DNA of 64,000 bases from JANMEB01 sp041745295 (GTDB lineage Bacteria > Planctomycetota > Planctomycetia > Pirellulales > Pirellulaceae), in contig JBGTJE010000005.1 of the NCBI GenBank assembly GCA_041745295.1, forward strand, positions 25,801 through 89,800, written 5' to 3'. Below the pieces are notes generated by a model, which had not been told where the DNA came from, did no database searches, and was given only the letters and a program-made list of their open reading frames with translations. Positions 55,014 to 63,606 of this stretch are shown one piece after another. Within the stretch, counting starts at the first letter, position 1, and the number at the start of each line of letters is the position of its first letter. The translations under genes were made by a program, and so were the position numbers.

Positions 55014-55484
55014 TTAAGTCCGTTGATTAAGTTTCAAAGTCGAGCGATGGCGGCGATTTCGATCGTTCCCATTTCTTTCGATCGCGGTTCGCACCGACTT
55101 GATCACATGGCAACAATCCAAATGTTCGTTTTCTTTGCACTTGGCTAACGACAACTTCAAGACCCGCTGGACGTGTCGCAAATCCTTCAATCGTTGGGAG
55201 ACGTCCGCAAGGCGATCTTCGATCAACGATTGGACCTGCCGGCATGATGCTGCGCCGTTTTCGGGCGTGGAAAGTAACGCCCTCACGTCGTCGAGCGTAA
55301 AGCCGATGGCCTGGGAGGTTCTGATGAATTTGAGCGTCCGCAACGACTCGTCGCTGTACAACCGATAGTTTCCGCGACTGCGATCTTCTGGCTCTACCAG
55401 CCCGATCCGCTCGTAATACCGCACCGTCGTCGTCGGCACGTCGGTTGCACGGGCCAATTGGCTGATCGTATATCTCCCGCCCAT
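55014..55484 (-). CDS. merR: MerR-family metal-responsive regulator
   Basis: 156 residues. The N-terminal HTH has YTISQLARATDVPTTTVRYYERIGL. Cys81, Cys116 and the Cys124-Cys125 pair lie where mercury-binding cysteines (about 82, 117, 126) occur in MerR. It is divergent from the CopZ-MerT-MerP gene; the shared gap has a standard MerR operator. It lies 12 bases from the double-UGA gene and is probably co-transcribed with it. Confidence 0.88.
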   Translation of the reverse strand: MGGRYTISQLARATDVPTTTVRYYERIGLVEPEDRSRGNYRLYSDESLRTLKFIRTSQAIGFTLDDVRALLSTPENGAASCRQVQSLIEDRLADVSQRLKDLRHVQRVLKLSLAKCKENEHLDCCHVIKSVRTAIERNGNDRNRRHRSTLKLNQRT

Positions 55485-55557
55485 TTAATTTTCCAATCCC
55501 GATTTCTACCGGATGATTGCATCGTGAAATGCGGTCAAAAAATATTCTCGCTTGGCC

Positions 55558-55589
55558 TTGACCTTACACTTAAGTGCAAGGTCGATAAT
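55558..55589 (+). promoter_or_regulatory. MerR-type operator-promoter
   Basis: -35 TTGACC (55558-55563) and -10 GATAAT (55584-55589) are 20 bases apart, the over-long spacer typical for MerR control. Between them lies the dyad GACCTTACACTT/AAGTGCAAGGTC (55560-55583, 11 of 12 paired). Confidence 0.85.
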
Positions 55590-55650
55590 ACGTGAAGTGT
55601 GATCAATTAGCAAGCGATTGCGTACGCACAACGCGAAGAGGAAATTTGCC

Positions 55651-56889
55651 ATGAGGGTAGAATCCAATACGGACACGAAGACGGCAATACGTCTCACATG
55701 TCCATCGTGCGGTAAGAAAGGGAAACGGGTGGGCCAGGTCACACTGGCGGCGTTGCTCAAAAATGAGTTTGCCGAACCGTTCGTGGCGGACGGCCAGTCG
55801 TGCTGCGCGTCCATCGGCGAAAGGTGCAAGCCTGTCACCGGGGACACTGGTTGGCGCTTCTGCGATACACCCGACTGCGACGTGGTGTACTTCTCGGGGG
55901 AAGGCCACACCCGCTTCACGAAGTCGCAACTCAAGGTTGAGGTCGGCGTGAAGGAAACAAGCGGCGAGCGGCGCTTGTGCTACTGCTTCGGTCATTCGGT
56001 TGCCAGCATCAAAGACGAACTTCGCACGAAGGGCCGCTCCGACGCGCTGGTAGACATCCGGGCCAAGATGAAAGACCCCGGATGCCACTGTGAAACCTCG
56101 AACCCCAGCGGTTCGTGTTGTCTGGGGACCGTGAGCAAAGGGACTCAAATCGCCCAAGAGGAATTGGAGATGAATGAATCAAACCTGCCCCCTGCGACAC
56201 CGGGGAAGTCTTCGGCGAGTCGAGGGGAATGGATCTCCAAGATCGGCACAGTCATCTCGGCGATCCTGGCCTCGGCCTGCTGCTGGTTGCCGCTCGTGCT
56301 GCTGGCCGTAGGCGTTTCTGGAGCGGGCATCGCAGCGACACTTGAAGCATATCGCCCGCTGTTCATCGTTGTGACGTTCGGTTTTCTGGCGGCGGCGTTT
56401 TACTTCACCTACCGTCCGAAGAAAGCGGCTGCCACAGCCGGACACGGCTGCTGCGCCAGCGAGCCAGCGAAGGGAGAAAACTGTTGTGCTCCGACCGGCG
56501 AGTGCGGCATGAAGGGTGGCCGCCGGTTCACCATGATGACGTTGAACAAGGTGATGTTGTGGGTCGTGACCGTGCTGGCCGCTGCTTTCCTGTTCTTTCC
56601 CAACTACGTCGGCGTGCTCTTTGGAACTGGAAACGATGCCGCCGTGACCGAGAACATGAACCGGGCTGTGATCCAGATCGAGGGCATGACGTGCGAAGGG
56701 TGCGCGACGACGGTCGGGCAAGCGATTCGTCAGGTTCCCGGCGTTCTGGCCGTCGAGGTCAGCTACGAGAAGCGGCAAGCCGTGGTCGGCACCGAACGCG
56801 GCAGCGCCGTGCCGCAAGACAAGATTTTGGCGGCCTTGAAGAAGGCGGGTTACAGTGGAACGTTCGCGGAGCCTAGGGGCAAGGAGTAA
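55651..56889 (+). CDS. Fusion: CopZ-like N-domain, MerT membrane part, MerP (HMA) domain
   Basis: 412 residues from ATG 55651 (AGAGGA upstream). Residues 12-160 form a Cys-rich metallochaperone region (TCPSCGKKG, CCASIGERC, CDTPDCDVVYF, LCYCFGHS), like the N-domain of CopZ-type iron-sulfur/zinc proteins. Residues 195-325 are MerT-like: membrane helices with SACCWLPL (Cys-Cys in the first helix) and CCAPTGEC in the loop. Residues 338-408 are a MerP domain with GMTCEGC at 345-351. It would take mercury or copper into the cell. An internal ATG at 56170 might also produce MerT-MerP alone. Confidence 0.85.
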   Translation: MRVESNTDTKTAIRLTCPSCGKKGKRVGQVTLAALLKNEFAEPFVADGQSCCASIGERCKPVTGDTGWRFCDTPDCDVVYFSGEGHTRFTKSQLKVEVGVKETSGERRLCYCFGHSVASIKDELRTKGRSDALVDIRAKMKDPGCHCETSNPSGSCCLGTVSKGTQIAQEELEMNESNLPPATPGKSSASRGEWISKIGTVISAILASACCWLPLVLLAVGVSGAGIAATLEAYRPLFIVVTFGFLAAAFYFTYRPKKAAATAGHGCCASEPAKGENCCAPTGECGMKGGRRFTMMTLNKVMLWVVTVLAAAFLFFPNYVGVLFGTGNDAAVTENMNRAVIQIEGMTCEGCATTVGQAIRQVPGVLAVEVSYEKRQAVVGTERGSAVPQDKILAALKKAGYSGTFAEPRGKE

Positions 56890-56993
56890 CAAATTATCGA
56901 TCCAGGATCACAGTGTCGTAGGTAATTGACCAGTTCGTGCCCGACAGGCGCGGGGCTTGAAACGGCGCGGACATTGCTTCGAGGAGGTGTGTC

Positions 56994-57164
56994 ATACGAA
57001 AGTGGATTTGGATTGCCCTGTTGGCGCTGCCGATGGCAGTGGCTAGCGGGTTGGTTGTTGCGAATTCCCAGCAGGCCAGCGAGGCAAGCAAAGGATTCGT
57101 CTGCCCTTTGACCGGCGAGGAACTCCCTTGCCCAAACTGCTGCCCACTCAACAAAGGGAAGTAA
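56994..57164 (+). CDS. Small exported Cys-rich protein, apparent ATA start
   Basis: 56 residues. GAGGAGG lies six bases before ATA 56994, and the frame opens RKWIWIALLALPMAVASG, a signal peptide, then FVCPLTGEELPCPNCCPLN. No ATG, GTG or TTG stands near the binding site in this frame; the first ATG is inside the signal peptide. It follows the Mer fusion gene by about 100 bases and is probably in the same operon; its cysteines may bind metal. Confidence 0.6.
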   Translation: MRKWIWIALLALPMAVASGLVVANSQQASEASKGFVCPLTGEELPCPNCCPLNKGK

Positions 57165-57177
57165 TTGGCTCTGGTCC

Positions 57178-57211
57178 GCCCCTGCCGCGTTCGTCGCGCC
57201 AGGGGCTTTTT
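57178..57211 (+). terminator. Intrinsic terminator of the mer operon
   Basis: GCCCCTG (57178-57184) pairs with CAGGGGC (57200-57206), followed by TTTTT. A second small hairpin with a seven-T run lies about 20 bases further on. Confidence 0.85.
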
Positions 57212-57252
57212 CCACGCTCATTAGCGCGTTTTTTTGACCTGCCAAAAATGGA

Positions 57253-58281
57253 TCAGTTTTGACCTTTGGCAACCGTCAGTTGGATCGTTTTTCCGGCGCG
57301 CAAAGCGACCAGCGTTATCGTTTCGCCAGACCGAAGTTGCGCCAATTGTTCCTTGATCTTGGCAAAATCGTGCGGCGCGTCGCATGTCGTCCCTTGAATG
57401 GATAGCACGATGTCGCCCCCCGCCCAAATATCTCGACCGAGAAGACTCAATTTGAATTTCCCTCCCCGCAGTCCAGCTTGGTCGGCGAGCGAACCTTTTA
57501 CGACACGCTGAATCAGAACCCCAGAACCGCTGTGAACGTTCAAGGCCTCGGCCAGTTCCTTGGACAGGAGGACGCCATCGAATCCGGTCCAAAAGGATGG
57601 GGCGTCCAGCAATATCTTCTTGGCGAGATTGACGGGGACGGCAAATCCAATGCCGTCCGAACCGCCGCTTTCGCTCAAAATTCGACTGACGATTCCGATG
57701 ACTTCCCCCTGTTTGTTGAAGAGGGGTCCACCGGAATTCCCGTGATTGATGGCGGCATCGGTCTGCAGCAATTCCAGTTGCTCGCCCCCCGTCAGGGTCG
57801 ATCCGTTTTGCCGGCCGCTGATGTAACCGACGGACAAGGAATGCTTGACTCCAAACGGGGCTCCAATCACAATCGCCGATTGCCCGATCTCGACAGAATC
57901 AGAATCTCCCAGGGTCGCCACCACGGGATTATCGGGAGATCGGCTGAGGCGAATCAGCGCTAGATCGCTGGATGGACTTGTGGAAATGACTTCCGCATCG
58001 ATGGTTTTTCCGTCCGCGAATTCGACCATGATGGCATCGGCGGAATGGACCACATGCGCCGCCGTCATGACAATTCCTCGTTCATCGATCAGAAAACCCG
58101 AACCCAGAGCCTGCTGTTGGCTGATTCGGCCCCCGTCACCGACAAGCTCAAGCGTCCGTATCGTAACCACCGAAGGATTGAGCTTTTTGTAAAGTGCTGA
58201 AAAATCATCGGCCATCAAGCTGGCGGTTGCCGGCAAACTCGCGAGATACACGAAGGCCCAAGCAAGTGTCATTTTTTCCAT
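57253..58281 (-). CDS. HtrA/DegP-type serine protease with PDZ domain
   Basis: 342 residues from ATG 58281; the frame is open back to 58488, but that would bury the signal peptide. The triad is His76 (TAAHV), Asp106 (SSDLAL) and Ser183 (GNSGGP). The PDZ domain covers the last 90 residues (SGVLIQRVVKGSLADQAGL, GDIVLSIQG). It is exported and would remove damaged envelope proteins. It is convergent with the mer operon. Confidence 0.88.
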   Translation of the reverse strand: MEKMTLAWAFVYLASLPATASLMADDFSALYKKLNPSVVTIRTLELVGDGGRISQQQALGSGFLIDERGIVMTAAHVVHSADAIMVEFADGKTIDAEVISTSPSSDLALIRLSRSPDNPVVATLGDSDSVEIGQSAIVIGAPFGVKHSLSVGYISGRQNGSTLTGGEQLELLQTDAAINHGNSGGPLFNKQGEVIGIVSRILSESGGSDGIGFAVPVNLAKKILLDAPSFWTGFDGVLLSKELAEALNVHSGSGVLIQRVVKGSLADQAGLRGGKFKLSLLGRDIWAGGDIVLSIQGTTCDAPHDFAKIKEQLAQLRSGETITLVALRAGKTIQLTVAKGQN

Positions 58282-58597
58282 GGGAACTCGATTTACCTTT
58301 CCGAAATCCTTCGAATGCAAGCGAAATAAAAACGTCCAAACCGATTTCGCACTGAGCGAATTGGAGACGTCTGCGTTGAGGACTGACAAACGCCCCGGCT
58401 CGGCGCTATCACTCCGTTTCACCTTGACGGTAGCCGCCGCCAATCCTTTCATCGCCAACCGACCTTTTGCAATGGGCGGCGTTTTCAATGTCCGCTAACC
58501 GCGGCACGGGGTTTGCCGGCGTAAGGATTCTCCGACTCGCCCGTCAAAATACGCATGGCATCGTGCGCGATGGTACGAGCCGAGTTTAGCGGCCCAA

Positions 58598-59319
58598 GTG
58601 AGTATGCGTTTGATGGATTGGCGTACGGAAAACGACACCGCGACGATGAAGACCGGGAATGATCAATCAAAAAATCTGGCATTCAGACCGTATCACAAGC
58701 TGTTCGCGCTGGCGTTGGTGCTCGTGAGCATCGGCCTTGGCTATTGGCTTGTTCGGGATTACCTGACAATTGAGTTCCTGGCTGACAAAGAAGATTCGTT
58801 CCGTTCGTTTCAGTCCGAATTCCCGTGGCTGGTTGTTTTTGTTGGGATAGCTATTTACGCGGGAGTTGCAGGATTGTCCCTCTCGGCGCCGCGCTGCTGA
58901 CGCTGGTGAGCGGATGGTATTTCGGAATCTGGCGGGGAATTTTGGTGGTGAGTTTTGGTTCGACGATTGGCGCGACGATCGCATTCCTGCTCAGTCGCTA
59001 CCTATTCCGATCTTGGGTCGAGAATCGGCTCGGCAGAATTGTCAGTTGGCAAATGCTGATTGTCGCGGGAACCGCGGGACTCGTCGCGGCGGCCGGCGCC
59101 GCGGGGCTGGGTGCGAAAGTCGCCTTGATCGAACGAGGATTCACGGGAGGGGACTGCCTGAATGTCGGCTGTGTCCCCTCCAAGGCGCTGATTAGTGCGG
59201 CGCGGGGTGCTGCGCTGGTTCGCGACAGTCGCGAGTTTGGTATCATCGTGAATGGGTCTGTCGACACGGATTTCTCCATGTGCGCCCGGAGCAATACCAA
59301 CCCGAGGTGGGTCAATTAA
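58598..59319 (+). pseudogene. Remnant of a TVP38/TMEM64-MerA-like oxidoreductase
   Basis: The first part (to about 58877) encodes a TVP38-type membrane start; near 58880 the frame shifts by one base into GAALLTLVSGWYFG, which continues TVP38. At about 59045 this passes directly into the FAD domain of a MerA-like enzyme (AGAAGLGAKVALIER, GGDCLNVGCVPSKALI), without the rest of TVP38. After IVNGSVDTDFS the similarity ends and a stop follows. So there is a frameshift, an internal deletion and loss of the C-terminal two thirds. Confidence 0.8.
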
Positions 59320-59335
59320 TTGGAGGTCGTTCGCA

Positions 59336-60229
59336 TTGAAGACTGTTTCACGCCATGTCGTCCAGCATGCTCATCAGCTCGCCCGCGAGATCAAGGCCAG
59401 AGCCGTGCTGATTTACGCGGATACCGTGCAGAGCGATGATGAACTGCGCCAGTTGCTGGCAACGGTGAAGTTTCCGGTCATCCTAGTTACCCGCGCCCCT
59501 GACCCGCAGTCGCCGACTTTCTGCGAAGGATGCACCTGGGTCACCGTGCCAGACGTTCAAATGACGCGGACCGGCCAGGTCAAGATGGCTTTGCTGAACT
59601 GCTTGGCCAAAGGGATTCTCCAGAAAAGCGACCGCGTCGTTTGCCTGACAGGGATCGATGGGTCGAGCACGATTGACGCTCTGATCGTCCTCAACCTTGA
59701 AACCGAACCGGAACTCTTCGCCACCTCTGGCAGTTTCACCCTGAGTGGTGTTGTCGGGGTCGATGTGTTTGAACGAACCCTGAGCCTGGCGGCCCAACTG
59801 GCGGTCGAGGGGCGAGAGGGCCGGCCGGTGGGGCTAATCTTCGTTCTGGGCGACAGTGAGAATGTTCTGGCTCAGTCCAGGAACCTGGTATTGAATCCGT
59901 TCCACGGCTACCCTGAATCTCAGCGCAACATCCTCGATCCCGCTCTGGAGGAAACGATCAAGGAATTTTCGGCTCTCGACGGCGCCTTCGTCGTGAGTGG
60001 CGATGGCGTCGTCCTCACCGCGGGAGCCCAGCTCATTCCCACCGCCCCATTTGCTCCCTTGCCCAAAGGCCTCGGCACACGCCATGCGGCTGCGGCGGCC
60101 ATCACCGCCTCGACCGCCGCTGTGTCAATCGTGGTCTCACAATCCACCGGAACCATTACCGTCTTCGAGTCGGGCCAGATGGTGACGGACATTCACAAAC
60201 CGATCAAGGAGAACGAGCGAGCGCTTTAA
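59336..60229 (+). CDS. DisA_N-type diadenylate cyclase with pyruvate-kinase-like N-domain
   Basis: 297 residues from TTG 59336 (GGAGG nine bases upstream; the open frame begins at 59252 in the preceding remnant). The N-terminal 150 residues resemble the C-terminal alpha/beta domain of pyruvate kinase. The C-terminal part is the diadenylate cyclase fold: LDGAFVVSGDG (DGA motif) and GLGTRHAAAA, where known enzymes have RHR; the second Arg is Ala here. It would make c-di-AMP if active. It is convergent with the transketolase gene. Confidence 0.82.
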   Translation: MKTVSRHVVQHAHQLAREIKARAVLIYADTVQSDDELRQLLATVKFPVILVTRAPDPQSPTFCEGCTWVTVPDVQMTRTGQVKMALLNCLAKGILQKSDRVVCLTGIDGSSTIDALIVLNLETEPELFATSGSFTLSGVVGVDVFERTLSLAAQLAVEGREGRPVGLIFVLGDSENVLAQSRNLVLNPFHGYPESQRNILDPALEETIKEFSALDGAFVVSGDGVVLTAGAQLIPTAPFAPLPKGLGTRHAAAAAITASTAAVSIVVSQSTGTITVFESGQMVTDIHKPIKENERAL

Positions 60230-60319
60230 CCCGTCAATCGCGCGTGTTCTCGGCCTGTCGCCACTCGTCACGGATTCAGTGCAGCACGAAGTGAGCAGAG
60301 GGTTGGACGCGCAAGGTCA

Positions 60320-62386
60320 TCAGGCTGATCCTTCGGCCCTTAAGAGCTTCTTCGCCGCCGCCGCCACGCGATCGGGTTCAAAACCGAATTTCTTCTGAAG
60401 TTCTTTGAGAGGCGCTGAGGCTCCAAACGTCTGCATGCCGATGACCAGTCCGCATGCGCCAACGTATCGCTCCCAGCCGATTGTCGAGCCCTGCTCGATA
60501 GCAATGCGCGCCGTCAGCTCGGGTGGTAGAACGCTGTTCCGATATTCCTGCGACTGTTTTTCGAAAACGTCCCAGGAAGGCATCGACACCACGCGCGAGC
60601 AAATGCCCTCGGCAGAAAGTTGTTCGTGTGCCTGAACCGCGAGACAGAGTTCACTGCCCGTGGCGATGAGCAGAATCTCCGGTTTGCCGCCGGGGGCGTC
60701 CGCGAGTACATAAGCGCCGCGTGCCACTCCGGCCGCGGAGGCATATTTGCTGCGGTCGAGGGTCGGGAGTGGCTGGCGTGACAGAACCAAGGCGGCCGGC
60801 TCGTGGCGCAGTTGCATAACGTACCGGTACGCTTCGACAACCTCATTAGCATCACCCGGTCGCAGCGTGACCAGACCGGGAATGGCGCGCAATGAAATCA
60901 ACTGCTCCACCGGTTGATGTGTCGGGCCGTCTTCGCCGTCGCCCATCGCGTCGTGCGTGAAGACAAAGAGCGTAGGCAGCTCCATCAGCGCCGAGAGACG
61001 AATGGCAGGTCGCGCGTAGTCGCTGAAGTTGAAGAACGTCGCACCGAAGGCTCGCAGCTTTGACAACGAGAGGCCGTTGACGATGGCAGCCATCGCGTGC
61101 TCGCGGATTCCGAAATGCAGGTTCCTTCCGCCGGGACTATCCGCCTGGAAGTCACCCGCTCCCGAGAACTTCAACGTCGTTTTGTTCGACGGTCCCAGAT
61201 CTGCCGACCCTCCCAGCAACCAGGGAGTATTCTGCGCGAGCACATTGAGCACCTGGCCCGATGCCTCTCGGCCGGCAATTCCGGTTGCATTCGCGGGAAA
61301 GTTGGGAAGGTTGTTGTCCCACCCCGCCGGAAGTTCGCGGCGCTGCATCTGGTCGATCTCGGCGGCGAGTTCGCGATACTTGTCTCGGTAGTCGGCGAAG
61401 AGTTCCGTCCAGCGCCGCCGCGTTTCGGCGCCACGCTGGCCAATCCCGGCATCGAAGTGTTCGCGGACGCCGTCGGGAACGAAGAACTTGGCGTTTTCGG
61501 GCCATCCGTAGAAGCGTTTGCTGAGGCGAATTTCATCGTCACCGAGCGGTTCGCCATGGGCCGCCGCCGTGTCTTGTTTGTGCGGCGCGCCATACCCGAT
61601 GTGGCTATCGAGAATGATGAAAGTCGGGCGGCCCCGTGTCTGTCGAAACACGTCCAGTGCGTGCTCGATCCGATCGATGTCGTTGGCATCGCCGACGCGC
61701 AGGACATTCCAGCCGTATGCCAGAAACCGGGCGGCAACGTCCTCTGTGAAGGTGATGCGCGTACTGCCCTCGATGGTGATGTGGTTGTTGTCGTAAACCC
61801 AGCAGAGGTTGTCGAGCCCGAGGTGCCCCGCCAGCGACGCGGCTTCGGACGAGATGCCTTCCATCATGTCGCCATCACCGCAGACGGAATAGATGTCGTA
61901 ATCGAAGACGTCGAAGCCCGGCTGGTTGTAGCGATTGGCGAGCCACTTCTGCGCGATGGCCATGCCAACGCTCGTCGCAACACCCTGGCCCAACGGTCCG
62001 CTGGTGGTCTCGACGCCGGACACCCAGTGGTACTCCGGGTGGCCGGGGGCCTTGCTGTCGAGTTGGCGGAAGCGCTGGATGTCGTCGAGCGAAACGGATG
62101 GTTTCCCCACGACTTCGTAATCGGCGTTAACAGCCTGGGTCCGTGTGAGGTGGAGCACCGACCACAACAGCATCGATGCATGGCCGTTGGAAAGCACGAA
62201 CCGATCGCGGTTGGGCCAGATGGGGTTCTGTGGATCGAACCGCATGACGCGATTCCAAAGGGTGTAGACCAGCGGCGCCAGCGCCATGGGCGTTCCCGGA
62301 TGACCGGACTTGGCTTTTTGGACCGCATCCATCGACAGGGTGCGGATGGTATTGATTGATAGTTGATCGAGTTGTTCGATGGTCAT
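60320..62386 (-). CDS. tkt: Transketolase
   Basis: 688 residues, full length. KAKSGHPGTPMALAPL at the N-terminus, GDGDMMEGISSEAASLAGHL for thiamine diphosphate binding, and THDAMGDGEDGPTHQPVEQL of the pyrimidine domain are typical. It moves two-carbon units in the pentose phosphate pathway. GAGAGGAT precedes the ATG. Last gene of the minus-strand operon with pgl and rpiB. Confidence 0.95.
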   Translation of the reverse strand: MTIEQLDQLSINTIRTLSMDAVQKAKSGHPGTPMALAPLVYTLWNRVMRFDPQNPIWPNRDRFVLSNGHASMLLWSVLHLTRTQAVNADYEVVGKPSVSLDDIQRFRQLDSKAPGHPEYHWVSGVETTSGPLGQGVATSVGMAIAQKWLANRYNQPGFDVFDYDIYSVCGDGDMMEGISSEAASLAGHLGLDNLCWVYDNNHITIEGSTRITFTEDVAARFLAYGWNVLRVGDANDIDRIEHALDVFRQTRGRPTFIILDSHIGYGAPHKQDTAAAHGEPLGDDEIRLSKRFYGWPENAKFFVPDGVREHFDAGIGQRGAETRRRWTELFADYRDKYRELAAEIDQMQRRELPAGWDNNLPNFPANATGIAGREASGQVLNVLAQNTPWLLGGSADLGPSNKTTLKFSGAGDFQADSPGGRNLHFGIREHAMAAIVNGLSLSKLRAFGATFFNFSDYARPAIRLSALMELPTLFVFTHDAMGDGEDGPTHQPVEQLISLRAIPGLVTLRPGDANEVVEAYRYVMQLRHEPAALVLSRQPLPTLDRSKYASAAGVARGAYVLADAPGGKPEILLIATGSELCLAVQAHEQLSAEGICSRVVSMPSWDVFEKQSQEYRNSVLPPELTARIAIEQGSTIGWERYVGACGLVIGMQTFGASAPLKELQKKFGFEPDRVAAAAKKLLRAEGSA

Positions 62387-62407
62387 GGCATTGATCCTCT
62401 CAGTGAA

Positions 62408-62887
62408 TTAACATCGTGAGTCCCTCTGGATGGAGGCATGCCCCGCTGCTTCCAGCGCCGCTAACTTGCCGAGCCGCCGCAGATGGCGGTCGTCCTCGCT
62501 GAACTCCGCAGCGACAAACGTCTGAACCAAGTCCCAGGCCACCGCCGGTCCTACTGTCCTGCCGCCGATGCAGAGCACGTTCATGTGATCATCTTCGACG
62601 CCTTGCCTGGCCGAGAAGTGATCGTGGATCAGTGCCGCTCGAACACCCGTCACTTTATTGGCACAGACGGACGCTCCCACACCGCTGCCGCAAATCGACA
62701 CGCCACGATCCACCTTTCCCGCCGCCACCGCCCGGGCCAGTGGGATGACAAAATCGGGGTAGTCGTCATCAGGCATCAAATGGTGCGCTCCGAAATCCAC
62801 GACCTCATGGCCTGCTGCGCGGAGGTGCGCGAGCAGTTCCTGTTTCAAACCGAATCCACCGTGATCCGCCGCGATTCCTACTCGCAT
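62408..62887 (-). CDS. rpiB: Ribose-5-phosphate isomerase B
   Basis: 159 residues from ATG 62887 (AAGGAAG upstream). The family's AADHGG opening, DDDYPDF, SICGSGVGASVCANK (catalytic Cys) and HDHFSARQGVEDDHMNVLCIGGR are all present. It overlaps the pgl stop by ten bases. Confidence 0.95.
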   Translation of the reverse strand: MRVGIAADHGGFGLKQELLAHLRAAGHEVVDFGAHHLMPDDDYPDFVIPLARAVAAGKVDRGVSICGSGVGASVCANKVTGVRAALIHDHFSARQGVEDDHMNVLCIGGRTVGPAVAWDLVQTFVAAEFSEDDRHLRRLGKLAALEAAGHASIQRDSRC

Positions 62888-63606
62888 CGTGGCAACACTT
62901 CCTTGACCGCAGCCGGGGCGGGGTGTCCCGCCGCCGCGCAGTCGGCGAGAACCAGGGCCTGTTCCCGATTCACGCAGCCCGCTGGAATGGACAGTGCTCC
63001 AGCGCGGAGGCGTGCGAGCATTACGACTTTCTCGCGTCCAGTGACAATCCACAGGATGCGGCGCGATCGATTCAGTATGGGATACGTCAACGTCATCCTC
63101 TGCCTTCCTTGGTAAATGCCGGTCACTGCAACATCCGAGTCCGTGACGTCGAGAACGGGATCTCCAGGCACGAGAGAGGCGGTGTGACCGTCCGGCCCCA
63201 GACCCAAATGGACAAGGTCGAGGATCGGCGGCGAACCGGCGATCTCGGAAAGTTCCTGTCCATAGCTCGCGGCTGCGGCGTCCGAGTCCGCAAATTCCAC
63301 CGGCATCGCGTGGATTTGCTCATCGCGCAGCGGGGCATGTTCCAGCAGGCTCTCACGCAAGTGGGTCAGATTGCGGTCGGGGTGGCCCAACGGGGCGATT
63401 CGCTCGTCGACCTGGACGACGTGAAAACCATCCCACGGAACGTCTTCGCGGGCTAAGAGGCGGAGCATCTGCCACGGCGTATCGCCGCCGCTGACGGCCA
63501 TGATGAAGCGTCCGCGCGCGGCGAAGGCTGCCCGAGCCTCGGCGGCAATGATCGCGGCAGCCGCTTGGGCGACCGCATTGGCGTCGGCAAGTACTTCGAT
63601 CTTCAT
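62878..63606 (-). CDS. pgl: 6-phosphogluconolactonase
   Basis: 242 residues. MAVSGGDTPWQML, VDERIAPLGHPDRN and LGLGPDGHTASLVPG are the SugarP/6PGL signatures. It hydrolyses 6-phosphogluconolactone. Its start overlaps the stop of the oxidoreductase gene in an ATGA and its stop overlaps rpiB, so the genes are tightly coupled. Confidence 0.93.
   Translation of the reverse strand: MKIEVLADANAVAQAAAAIIAAEARAAFAARGRFIMAVSGGDTPWQMLRLLAREDVPWDGFHVVQVDERIAPLGHPDRNLTHLRESLLEHAPLRDEQIHAMPVEFADSDAAAASYGQELSEIAGSPPILDLVHLGLGPDGHTASLVPGDPVLDVTDSDVAVTGIYQGRQRMTLTYPILNRSRRILWIVTGREKVVMLARLRAGALSIPAGCVNREQALVLADCAAAGHPAPAAVKEVLPRCE

Noticed and set aside
61097..62359. 420-residue open frame on the plus strand
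   Set aside because: It lies fully antisense to transketolase, which has complete family motifs and a ribosome binding site; the frame is a codon-bias shadow.
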